Assembly (NCBI GenBank): GCA_964593865.1
Contig: CAZQKE010000040.1
Span: 1 to 22,211, forward strand
DNA from: CAZQKE01 sp964593865
Lineage (GTDB): Bacteria; Chloroflexota; Anaerolineae; JAAYZQ01
Reading direction: 5' to 3'
Length of the DNA: 22,211 bases
A program made the position numbers and the translations under genes. Shown here piece by piece: positions 9,638-16,271 of this stretch (its first letter is position 1; every line of letters starts with the position of its first letter). A model generated the notes under the pieces. The model was not told where the DNA came from. It did not search any database and saw only the letters and a program-made list of their open reading frames with translations.

Positions 9638-10906
9638 CTACTCCTGACTCGGCCCATCGTGCCAATGCCAACGGCTGGGGATGTAGAAGGAGCCGTACCG
9701 TTCTTTGATCTGTTCGTTGGGCACAACGCGAAAGGTATAAGCCATGTGGTGGTGGTCATAAGCATGCTGCCCTTCGTAGTCATAGAGAGCTGCAGAAAAG
9801 AGATAGGTTCCTTCCAGGAAGGGAAGGTTGGGGATGATATAGTCTACGTATCCTTCGCCCTCAATGGCCTCAATCGGATAGTCGGCGAAAACGGTATTGG
9901 GGCCGTTAATGTGAAAGCCGCTGGCATGGTACAAAGCAATGCCGAACATCGGACGCTCGATCCGCCGATGGGCCAGGTAATGCATCCGGGCAATAAAGGT
10001 CTCGCCTGTGCGAAAAGCCCGTGTCTCTTGCCCTTCTTTGTTCAAGAATTGAACATGGACAAATTCTGCTTCCCGCGACCCCCAACGCCAGGGCGACTCG
10101 TCTTCCTCTGTGCCTTGCGCTTCTTCCATCGCTTCCCGTTCGGCTTCCAGGATCTGTTTCTGGTCCCGGGCCAGGACTTCTTCTTTATACCTTTCGAGCA
10201 CCTGTTCCACCGCGCCGATGGCCTGGATTCGACCTTCTTCGAGCCAGATGGCCCGGTCGCACAGTTCCCGCACCTGCTCCAGCGCGTGGGTGACCAGCAC
10301 GATGGTCACGCCCTGGCGTTTCATTTCGTTGATCTTGTCCAGACAGCGGAGCTGGAACGCCTGGTCGCCCACGGCCAGGACCTCGTCCACCAACAAGATG
10401 TCGGGGTCCAGATGGGTGGCGATGGAAAAGGCCAGGCGCATGTACATCCCGGAAGAATAGTGTTTGACGGGAACATCGATGAACCGCTCCATTTCGGAAA
10501 AGTCGAGGATGTCGTCGAAAATACGGTCTATCTTGGCCCGGCTGAAGCCCAGGATGGAGCCGTTGAGATAGATGTTTTCCCGTCCGGTCAGGTCGGGATG
10601 GAATCCGGCTCCTAGTTCCAGCAAGGCGCCCACCCGGCCCGCAATTTCGATCTGACCGGTGGTCGGTTCGATGATGCGTGACATGAGCTTGAGGATTGTG
10701 CTCTTGCCCGCCCCGTTGTCGCCGATCAAGCCAATGGTTTCCCCTGCTTCGATCTCGAAATTGACATCACGCAGCGCCCAATACTTTTCTTTAGACGCCC
10801 GTTGGCGGGGGTGGAACAGGGTCAGGAACAGTTCCTGAAAGGAACGTGGTTTCTGCCGGTGCAGGGTGAATTGTTTAGACACTCTTTCGAATCGAATGAC
10901 GCTCAT
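9638..10906 (-). CDS. Wzt-like polysaccharide ABC transporter ATP-binding protein
   Basis: The 422-residue protein has two parts. An ABC ATPase domain (1 to about 245) contains Walker A GDNGAGKST (62-70), a signature YSSGM (about 153-157) and Walker B ILLVDEVLAVGD (about 170-181). A C-terminal beta-sandwich region (about 270-422) is like the Wzt carbohydrate-binding domain that recognises the polysaccharide end before export. The frame is open upstream to 11035, but I chose the ATG at 10906. It starts the family sequence MSVIRFERVSKQF, and the promoter's -10 (10947-10952) would lie inside the longer version. The membrane partner (Wzm, ABC-2 permease) is not next to it and not in this window. 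The glycosyltransferase lies downstream in the same unit. Confidence 0.92.
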   Translation of the reverse strand: MSVIRFERVSKQFTLHRQKPRSFQELFLTLFHPRQRASKEKYWALRDVNFEIEAGETIGLIGDNGAGKSTILKLMSRIIEPTTGQIEIAGRVGALLELGAGFHPDLTGRENIYLNGSILGFSRAKIDRIFDDILDFSEMERFIDVPVKHYSSGMYMRLAFSIATHLDPDILLVDEVLAVGDQAFQLRCLDKINEMKRQGVTIVLVTHALEQVRELCDRAIWLEEGRIQAIGAVEQVLERYKEEVLARDQKQILEAEREAMEEAQGTEEDESPWRWGSREAEFVHVQFLNKEGQETRAFRTGETFIARMHYLAHRRIERPMFGIALYHASGFHINGPNTVFADYPIEAIEGEGYVDYIIPNLPFLEGTYLFSAALYDYEGQHAYDHHHMAYTFRVVPNEQIKERYGSFYIPSRWHWHDGPSQE

Positions 10907-10946
10907 GGCAGGTAGGCTTTCCTTTGTGGAAGCTGTACTCGCCCAA

Positions 10947-10975
10947 ATTATAGCACCTTTGGGAGGGGGTGCCAA
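10947..10975 (-). promoter_or_regulatory. Sigma-70-type promoter of the Wzt-like/glycosyltransferase unit
   Basis: Read leftward, a -35 TTGGCA (10970-10975), a 17-base spacer and a perfect -10 TATAAT (10947-10952) are present. Transcription should start near 10940, about 34 bases before the ATG at 10906. This supports the shorter start of the ATPase gene. Confidence 0.8.
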
Positions 10976-11179
10976 ATCGGAATACTGTGCTTGTAACTCT
11001 ACTCCGGTAGAAGCACGGATTCTAGTTTGATACATCCGTTATCTGGCGTTTTCCCGCCAATCACGTCACCAAACTTGGGTACCTGACGCACTTTCAGGGG
11101 CGGTTTCAGCCGCTATTTGTGCCCATACCACAAAATCCATGCTGAGAATTGCCGTTTCGCCATTCCTCGGCCATACCTT

Positions 11180-11208
11180 TTGCCACCGGCGGGTAGATGT
11201 GTTAAAAT
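11180..11208 (+). promoter_or_regulatory. Sigma-70-type promoter of the aldo/keto reductase gene
   Basis: A -35 TTGCCA (11180-11185), a 17-base spacer and a -10 TAAAAT (11203-11208) precede the gene. The leader would be about 27 bases, with a GGGAGG ribosome site before the ATG at 11242. Confidence 0.72.
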
Positions 11209-11241
11209 GTCACGGCAATCCTTGAGCCGGGAGGTCCGTCT

Positions 11242-12384
11242 ATGCAATACCGCACTTTTGGCAAACTGGAATGGAAGCCTTCGGCCCTGGGCTTTGGGAC
11301 CATGCGCTTGCCCACCGTTGACGACGATCCGGCCCACATTGACGAACCGGAGGCAACACGCATGATCCGCTACGCCGTCGACCACGGCGTGAACTACATA
11401 GACACCGCCTACCCCTACCACCGCGGCGAAAGCGAACGGTTCCTGGGCCGGGCCTTACAAGATGGCTACCGCGAGCGGATCAAGCTGGCGACCAAGCTCC
11501 CCTGTTGGCAGGTAGAAAAACAGGCCGATTTTGACCGCTTCCTGAACGAGCAACTGGAGAAGCTCCAAACCGACCACATTGACTTTTACCTGCTCCACGC
11601 CCTAAATGCCCGGACTTGGCCCCAAGTGCGCGATCTGGGCGTGCTGAACTGGGCGGAAAGGGCCATCGCCGACGGGCGCATTCACCATTTGGGGTTCTCC
11701 TTCCACGACCAATACCGGCTCTTTCGCGAGATCGTGGATGCTTCCGATCTGTGGACCTTTTGCCAGATCCAGTACAACTTTATGGATGTCAATTTTCAGG
11801 CCGGGGTCAAGGGGTTGCGCTACGCCGCCGGAAAAGGGCTGGGTGTCGTGGTGATGGAGCCGCTGCGCGGAGGGCAACTGGTAGGCCGCATTCCCCCCGC
11901 AGTCCAGGCGATCTGGGATAGTGCGCCGATCCGGCGCACCCCGGCAGACTGGGCACTGCAATGGGTCTGGAACCAGCCGGAAGTGTCGCTTTTGCTCAGC
12001 GGCATGAGCACCATGGAGCAGGTCGTGCAGAACATAGAAAGCGCGGATCATTCCGGCCCCGGCACGTTGACCGCCGCAGAAATGGCCCTTTACGACCGGG
12101 TGCGAGAAACCTACCGCACGCTCAGCCCCATCCCTTGCACCGACTGCCAATACTGCCTACCCTGTCCCCAAGGGGTTAACATCCCCCGCATATTCGCCAT
12201 CTACAACGATATGATGATGTACGGCGATGAGAGGCGGGCGCACACCATCTATAATAGTTTCCTAAAGCGGGAAGAGCGGGCCGACATGTGCGTTGAATGC
12301 GGCGAGTGCCTACCCAAATGCCCCCAACAAATTGAGATCCCGGACTGGTTGGCACAGGTGCACAAGGCCCTTTGCGATGAATAG
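11242..12384 (+). CDS. Aldo/keto reductase with C-terminal [4Fe-4S] ferredoxin-like tail
   Basis: The 380-residue protein has an N-terminal AKR TIM barrel (about 1-285) fused to a ferredoxin-like tail. The AKR tetrad is visible: D54, Y59, K85 and H119. The tail has two cysteine clusters, C299/C302/C305/C308 (CTDCQYCLPC) followed by PQGVNIP, and C350/C353/C356/C360. These probably ligate two [4Fe-4S] clusters. This domain order is known in a large family annotated as aldo/keto reductase with 4Fe-4S domain; the substrate is unknown. It is probably cytoplasmic, and the clusters suggest electron exchange with a partner besides or instead of NADPH. The gene is monocistronic, with its own promoter and terminator. 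The GGGAGG ribosome site and family-like start MQYRTFGKLEW support the ATG. Confidence 0.93.
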   Translation: MQYRTFGKLEWKPSALGFGTMRLPTVDDDPAHIDEPEATRMIRYAVDHGVNYIDTAYPYHRGESERFLGRALQDGYRERIKLATKLPCWQVEKQADFDRFLNEQLEKLQTDHIDFYLLHALNARTWPQVRDLGVLNWAERAIADGRIHHLGFSFHDQYRLFREIVDASDLWTFCQIQYNFMDVNFQAGVKGLRYAAGKGLGVVVMEPLRGGQLVGRIPPAVQAIWDSAPIRRTPADWALQWVWNQPEVSLLLSGMSTMEQVVQNIESADHSGPGTLTAAEMALYDRVRETYRTLSPIPCTDCQYCLPCPQGVNIPRIFAIYNDMMMYGDERRAHTIYNSFLKREERADMCVECGECLPKCPQQIEIPDWLAQVHKALCDE

Positions 12385-12391
12385 AACGCCA

Positions 12392-12418
12392 AAAAGCGGC
12401 GGGGTTACCGCCGCTTTT
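12392..12418 (+). terminator. Bidirectional terminator between the aldo/keto reductase and pspC genes
   Basis: An 11-bp perfect stem (AAAAGCGGCGG with its complement) closes a GGTTA loop and ends in TTTT on the + strand; the left A run gives TTTT on the other strand. The pspC stop codon (12405-12407) lies in the loop, so both converging genes can end here. Confidence 0.88.
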
Positions 12419-12599
12419 CCAATGGGATCACAATCCACAGGATGAGATAGGGCAACAAACCGGGCAATCCACCCGGTAAAAGCAGGATGAAAAAGAGCAG
12501 CCGAAACCAAAAGGCGTTGATGCCAAAGAACTCGGCCAGGCCACCGCAGACTCCGGCAACCCAGCGATTGCGACGTGAACGACGTAACTTGTTCTCCAT
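12405..12599 (-). CDS. PspC-domain small membrane protein
   Basis: The 64-residue protein is a PspC-domain protein. A basic start (MENKLRRSRRNRWVAGVCGGLAEF, abbreviated here as residues 1-24) includes the hallmark VAGVCGGLAEFFGI. One long hydrophobic segment follows (FWFRLLFFILLLPGG to LILWIVIPL) and the tail is basic. PspC proteins sense or respond to membrane stress, or serve as simple membrane proteins of unknown role. I chose the ATG at 12599 with a GGGAG site 8 bases upstream. An upstream ATG at 12626 overlaps the biotin ligase stop (ATGA) and would add nine atypical residues; it is possible. It is the last gene of the leftward unit, ending in a terminator. Confidence 0.9.
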   Translation of the reverse strand: MENKLRRSRRNRWVAGVCGGLAEFFGINAFWFRLLFFILLLPGGLPGLLPYLILWIVIPLEKRR

Positions 12600-12622
12600 C
12601 AGATCATCTCCCCAACCGGTTT

Positions 12623-13507
12623 TCATCCCCCTTTACGTCGCACCGGGGCAAAGGTCGCAGCAAAGCGGCGGAGCCGGCTGCTCTGTAGGCGTTCGGGGGG
12701 CCGGAGTGTTACATCTCCGGCCAGGACCTTCCGCAGGCGGCCATCATCCAGGCGGACCAGCAACGCGCCGTCGGCATCCACCCCCTCGGCCAGGCCGTCG
12801 AACGTTCGCTCCCCTTCCGAGATGACAACCCTCCGACCTAACGTGACCAGCCGCCGTGCCCACTCCTCCCGCGGCGACCACCCCGCCCGCAGGGCCAGGT
12901 AACGCTGCTCCACCGCCTGCAGAAAGGCTCCCAGCAGCGACAGCCGGTCCACCCGACGCCCCGCTTCGTGGGAGAGAGCGGTCGCCGGGGTCAAGAGGTC
13001 GGCAGGCAGCCGGGCCGGATCAAGATTGACGTTGAGGCCCACCCCCACCACGGCATAGTCCACCGTCGCTCCACGCAAGCTCAACTCGGTGAGAATACCG
13101 GCTACCTTGCGTCCGGCAAGCACCACATCGTTGGGCCATTTGAGGTCCGCCCGCAGCCCCGTCTCCGTCTCTATCGCTTCCAGGAGGGCCAGGCCGCAGA
13201 GCATGGTCAGCCGTTGGGCTTGATGGGGGGCCAAAGGGGGGCGAAAGATGAGCGAAAGGAGCAAGCTGCTACCCGGCGGGGCCAGCCATCGTCGGTTGAA
13301 GCGTCCCCGCCCCGCCGTCTGATAATCGGCAATGACCAACGTTCCTTCCGGCGCACCCTGCCGGGCCAGACGGCGGGCTTTGGTATTGGTCGAGTCGGTT
13401 TCGGGCAGGTAAACCAGGTTGCGCCCCACAAAGCGGGTCGTCAATGCAGCACGGATCGCCTCTGCCGAAAGGTCCGCGTCCGTTGCCTTCCGACTCCCGT
13501 CGGACAC
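12623..13507 (-). CDS. birA: Biotin-[acetyl-CoA-carboxylase] ligase, no DNA-binding domain
   Basis: This enzyme makes biotinyl-AMP and attaches biotin to carboxylase carrier proteins. The biotin/lipoyl ligase domain shows STNTKARRL, the adenylate-binding loop GRGRFNRRW, KWPNDVVLAGRKVAGIL and GVGLNVN. A C-terminal SH3-like region follows (RVVISEGERTFDGLAEGV to LLVRLDDG). The N-terminal helix-turn-helix of E. coli BirA is absent, so it should not act as a biotin repressor. The start is uncertain. The frame is open to a TTG at 13528 overlapping the osmC-like gene, but a GAGGAG site points to TTG 13510 or GTG 13507, and I give the latter. It lies between the OsmC-like and pspC genes in one unit. 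Confidence 0.93.
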   Translation of the reverse strand: MSDGSRKATDADLSAEAIRAALTTRFVGRNLVYLPETDSTNTKARRLARQGAPEGTLVIADYQTAGRGRFNRRWLAPPGSSLLLSLIFRPPLAPHQAQRLTMLCGLALLEAIETETGLRADLKWPNDVVLAGRKVAGILTELSLRGATVDYAVVGVGLNVNLDPARLPADLLTPATALSHEAGRRVDRLSLLGAFLQAVEQRYLALRAGWSPREEWARRLVTLGRRVVISEGERTFDGLAEGVDADGALLVRLDDGRLRKVLAGDVTLRPPERLQSSRLRRFAATFAPVRRKGG

Positions 13508-13514
13508 CAAAGGG

Positions 13515-13919
13515 CTACTCCTCTTCAATGCGGTAATGGGTTGTGATGCGGGCCGTTTTGCCCAGCATGATCGAGGCCGAGCAGTATTTCTCCTCCGAAA
13601 GCCGGATGGCGTCCTCCACCGCCTTGGGCTTGATGTCCCGCCCGCGCACGATGTAGGTTACGTCAATCTCTGTGTAGACGCGGGGCGGTGTCTCGGCCCG
13701 CTTGGCCTCCGCCCGGACTTCTAAGCCGGTGACGGCCTGGCGTTTCTTTTCCAAGATGCTGAGCACGTCATAGGCCGTACACCCGGCCATGCCGATCAAG
13801 ACCAGTTCCATCGGCGAGGGGCCGAGCTTGTCCGCGCTGCCGTCCACCACGAGGGCATGGCCCGACGATCCCTGCCCGACAAAACGACGATCCTCTACCC
13901 AGGTCACACGCGCTTCCAC
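13515..13919 (-). CDS. OsmC/Ohr-family protein
   Basis: The 134-residue protein has the OsmC fold typical of peroxide-reducing enzymes. Two reactive cysteines are present: C47 in GMAGCTAYDVLSIL and C113 in EKYCSASIML. The PSPMELVLIGMAGC block, close to YhfA-type members, is clear. It probably reduces organic hydroperoxides in the cytoplasm, but the YhfA branch is poorly characterised. I chose the GTG at 13919 because AAAGGGGG lies just before it and the protein then begins MEARVTWVEDRRF. The TTG at 13937 would start within that site. It follows the molybdenum hydroxylase gene by 72 bases and overlaps or abuts the biotin ligase start. Confidence 0.9.
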   Translation of the reverse strand: MEARVTWVEDRRFVGQGSSGHALVVDGSADKLGPSPMELVLIGMAGCTAYDVLSILEKKRQAVTGLEVRAEAKRAETPPRVYTEIDVTYIVRGRDIKPKAVEDAIRLSEEKYCSASIMLGKTARITTHYRIEEE

Positions 13920-13967
13920 AATTCCCCCTTTTGCCAACGCCGCGGTTCGGATTTTGGAACCGCCAAG

Positions 13968-14016
13968 ACGCGAAAGGCGCGAAGGTTTTTTTTACTTTTC
14001 CTTTGCGCCTTCGCGT
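13968..14016 (-). repeat. Imperfect inverted repeat across the 3' end of the molybdenum hydroxylase gene
   Basis: The arms are ACGCGAAAGGCGCGAAGG (13968-13985) and, inverted, CCTTTGCGCCTTCGCGT (14000-14016). They match at all but one substitution and one extra base. The 14-base A/T-rich loop contains the stop codon (13992-13994). The right arm encodes the last residues of the hydroxylase. No T run follows the leftward hairpin, so it is a weak terminator candidate and may instead protect the mRNA end. Confidence 0.75.
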
Positions 14017-16190
14017 TCCTTCAACGCCAACAGGACATCCTCCGCTTTGACCGGCAATTTGTTGAACCAAATGCCGGTGGCATCGTGGATGGCGGCCAAG
14101 ATGGCCGGGGCCAACATCAGCATCGGCATCTCACCCAGCCCCCGCGCACCGTAAGGCCCCTGGGGGTCCTCAATTTCCAGGATCAAAGGATGAATTTCGG
14201 GGACATCGTAGACGGTAGGGATCAAGTAATCGGCGTAGCTCTTGGTGCGCAGGTATCCATCCTGCATGATGAATTCTTCCAACAAGGTCCAACCCAGTGC
14301 TTGGGCAATGGCTCCCTGAATCTGGCCCTCCACGTGCATCGGGTTGACCGCCCTGCCCACGTCGTGGGCAGCCCACACATTTTTGACCGTCACCTGACCG
14401 GTCTCGGTGTCTACCTCCACCTCGGCAACCTGGGTCCCATAGCCGTAGGTCACGTGGGGGTCACAGACTCCGGTCTCCGGGTCGTACATGCTCGTCGGGC
14501 GAGGGCGGTGGGTGCGTTCGGCGATGGCCGGTCGTTCGCCTGCCGCCCACATTTCCAGGGCGGCCTCACAGGCCAGCTTGACCGCATTGCCGCCCATGAA
14601 CGTCCCCCGCGACGCGCTACAGCTGCCTGCCTCCGGGACCTCGGCGGTGTCTTCGGTGACGACGCGAACCGCTTCGTAAGGGATGCCCAACGTCTCGGCG
14701 GCGATCTGGCCCATGACGCCGATGGCCCCTTGTCCCACATCGGAAAGGCCGATCTTGATCACCGCCCGCTCAATCTCTTCATCGCCGTAGAGTTCACAGC
14801 GGGCCGATGCCTTTTCCGGAAAGCCGAAACTGTAGCAGACGTTCTTGTACCCGGCGGCCACTCCGATCCCGCGCAAGACGCCCGGCTTGGTCTTACCGGT
14901 GGGGCGGGGCTTGCCCTCATCGGTCCAACCGGCGGCTTCGGCAGCGTGCATCATCGTCTCCCGGATCGAGACCGAGGGGGGAACGATGCTTTGGGTGGCC
15001 AGCACCGAACCTTCGTGCAAGGCATTCTTGAGGCGAAAGACCATAGGGTCCATTCCCAGGGCATCGGCCAGTTTGGACATCTGCATCTCGGCGGCAAAGG
15101 TAGCCTGCAAAGAGCCAAAGCCCCGGAACGCGCCGCAGACGATGTTGTTGGTAAAGATGTTATAGCCGTCCACCTTGACGTTGGGGACTTCGTAGACACC
15201 ACAGGCGATACTCACGGCATTGTTCAGCACCGCCGAGCTGGAGGAGCTGTAGGCCCCGATGTCGGCAATAAGGGTCGCTTCCACGGCCAGCAGGTTGCCC
15301 TCTCGGTCGGCGGCGTGCTTGATATGGATGTAGTAGGGATGACGTTTGTGATGGCCGCGCACCGACTCTTTGCGGTTCCAGACCAGTTTGACCGGGCGAC
15401 GGATGCCCCGCTTGTCCAGGCAATAGGCGGCCAGGGCCAACAGGTGTTGGACCGACATATCCTCCCGTCCGCCAAAGGCTCCCCCTGCCGGGGCATAGAT
15501 GACCCGCACCCGATCCACCGGCAGGTCCAGCATGTGGGCGATCTGGTGTTGGTCGTCGTGGCTCCACTGCCCGGCAGAGTGGACCGTCACCCGGCCCTCC
15601 TCATCAATGTAACCGATCCCGGCTTCCGGCTGCAAGTAGGCGTGTTCTTGGTGGGGTGTGAAATAGTCCGATTCTATGATCACCACATCGTCGCGGGCAA
15701 AGACGGCCTCCACGTCTCCTTTGCGGATGCGTTGGTGGCTCTGGATGTTATCGGGCCAGCGGTCGTGGATGGTCGGCGCGCCGGGTTTCATGGCCTCGCG
15801 GGGATCGGTGACGACCGGTAGGTCTTCATAGGTGACGCGGATCAGGTCCCGTGCCCGGCGGGCGGCTTTCTGCGTCTCGGCGATGACCAGGGCCACCCGG
15901 TCGAACACGGAACGCACCTTGTCCTCGCACAGGGCCGGCTGATCTTTGAAGATCAGCCCGTATTCGTTGACCGGCACATCCTTGTAGGTGAGGATGGCGA
16001 CCACACCCGGCACTTTTTCCGCCGCGGAGGTGTCAATCTCCAGGATGCGGGCGTGGGGTCGGTCGCTGAACAGAATCTTCATGTGCAGCATTCCCTCCAT
16101 GCTGAGGTCGCCGGGGAAGCGGGTCTGGCCGGTTACTTTGCCGACGGCGTCGGGTCGCAGCAACCTTCGGCCCAGGGCGTTTCCTTTCAT
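13992..16190 (-). CDS. Xanthine dehydrogenase-family molybdenum hydroxylase, Mo-binding subunit
   Basis: The 732-residue protein is the large molybdopterin subunit of the xanthine dehydrogenase/aldehyde oxidase family. It has the N-terminal alpha/beta hammerhead domain (about 15-125, with DAVGKVTGQTRFPGDL and HARILEIDTS) and then the Mo-cofactor domains. These show EHAYLQPE, GGAFGGRE (about 236-243), CGAFRGFGSLQ, SDVGQGAIGVMGQI and GARGLGEMPM, with E687 at the catalytic glutamate position. The FAD and [2Fe-2S] subunits are not adjacent in this window, so its partners must lie elsewhere. The substrate (purine, aldehyde, CO or another) cannot be told. The last residues (KEREGAKEK) come from an inverted-repeat arm. 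A GGGAGG site lies 6 bases before the ATG, and a strong promoter stands upstream, after selA. Confidence 0.93.
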   Translation of the reverse strand: MKGNALGRRLLRPDAVGKVTGQTRFPGDLSMEGMLHMKILFSDRPHARILEIDTSAAEKVPGVVAILTYKDVPVNEYGLIFKDQPALCEDKVRSVFDRVALVIAETQKAARRARDLIRVTYEDLPVVTDPREAMKPGAPTIHDRWPDNIQSHQRIRKGDVEAVFARDDVVIIESDYFTPHQEHAYLQPEAGIGYIDEEGRVTVHSAGQWSHDDQHQIAHMLDLPVDRVRVIYAPAGGAFGGREDMSVQHLLALAAYCLDKRGIRRPVKLVWNRKESVRGHHKRHPYYIHIKHAADREGNLLAVEATLIADIGAYSSSSSAVLNNAVSIACGVYEVPNVKVDGYNIFTNNIVCGAFRGFGSLQATFAAEMQMSKLADALGMDPMVFRLKNALHEGSVLATQSIVPPSVSIRETMMHAAEAAGWTDEGKPRPTGKTKPGVLRGIGVAAGYKNVCYSFGFPEKASARCELYGDEEIERAVIKIGLSDVGQGAIGVMGQIAAETLGIPYEAVRVVTEDTAEVPEAGSCSASRGTFMGGNAVKLACEAALEMWAAGERPAIAERTHRPRPTSMYDPETGVCDPHVTYGYGTQVAEVEVDTETGQVTVKNVWAAHDVGRAVNPMHVEGQIQGAIAQALGWTLLEEFIMQDGYLRTKSYADYLIPTVYDVPEIHPLILEIEDPQGPYGARGLGEMPMLMLAPAILAAIHDATGIWFNKLPVKAEDVLLALKEREGAKEK

Positions 16191-16225
16191 GCTGAACCTC
16201 CCTCATGCCGTGCAGATTGGGTTGG

Positions 16226-16238
16226 GGGTATTATACCC
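16226..16238. promoter_or_regulatory. Perfect 13-base palindrome over the -10 box: candidate operator
   Basis: GGGTATTATACCC is a perfect palindrome around its central T and contains the whole -10 hexamer of the hydroxylase promoter. A protein bound here would block RNA polymerase. The repressor, if any, is unknown. The symmetry may also be chance. Confidence 0.4.
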
Positions 16239-16258
16239 ACCAACGAACGGTTTGACAA
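16230..16258 (-). promoter_or_regulatory. Sigma-70-type promoter of the molybdenum hydroxylase gene
   Basis: Read leftward, a -35 TTGTCA (16253-16258), a 17-base spacer and a perfect -10 TATAAT (16230-16235) lie in the 81-base gap between selA and the hydroxylase gene. Transcription should start near 16223, about 33 bases before the ATG. Confidence 0.82.
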
Positions 16259-16271
16259 AATGATTCAGATG

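Larger units (their letters stand above)
10907..11241 (+). other. Divergent intergenic region between the Wzt-like gene and the aldo/keto reductase gene
   Basis: This 335-base gap holds the two promoters listed separately. Between them (about 10976-11179) I see only short dyads: TCTAC/GTAGA around TCCG, TGGCG/CGCCA around TTTTCC, and GCGG/CCGC around TTTCAG. No coding frame with a ribosome site or RNA gene is visible. Confidence 0.6.

Noticed and set aside
10907..11035. Upstream 43-codon extension of the Wzt-like ATPase
   Set aside because: The extension contains the near-consensus -35/-10 promoter and has no family similarity.
13857..15821. 654-codon ORF on the + strand
   Set aside because: It is a long antisense shadow of the molybdenum hydroxylase, whose motifs are all on the - strand.
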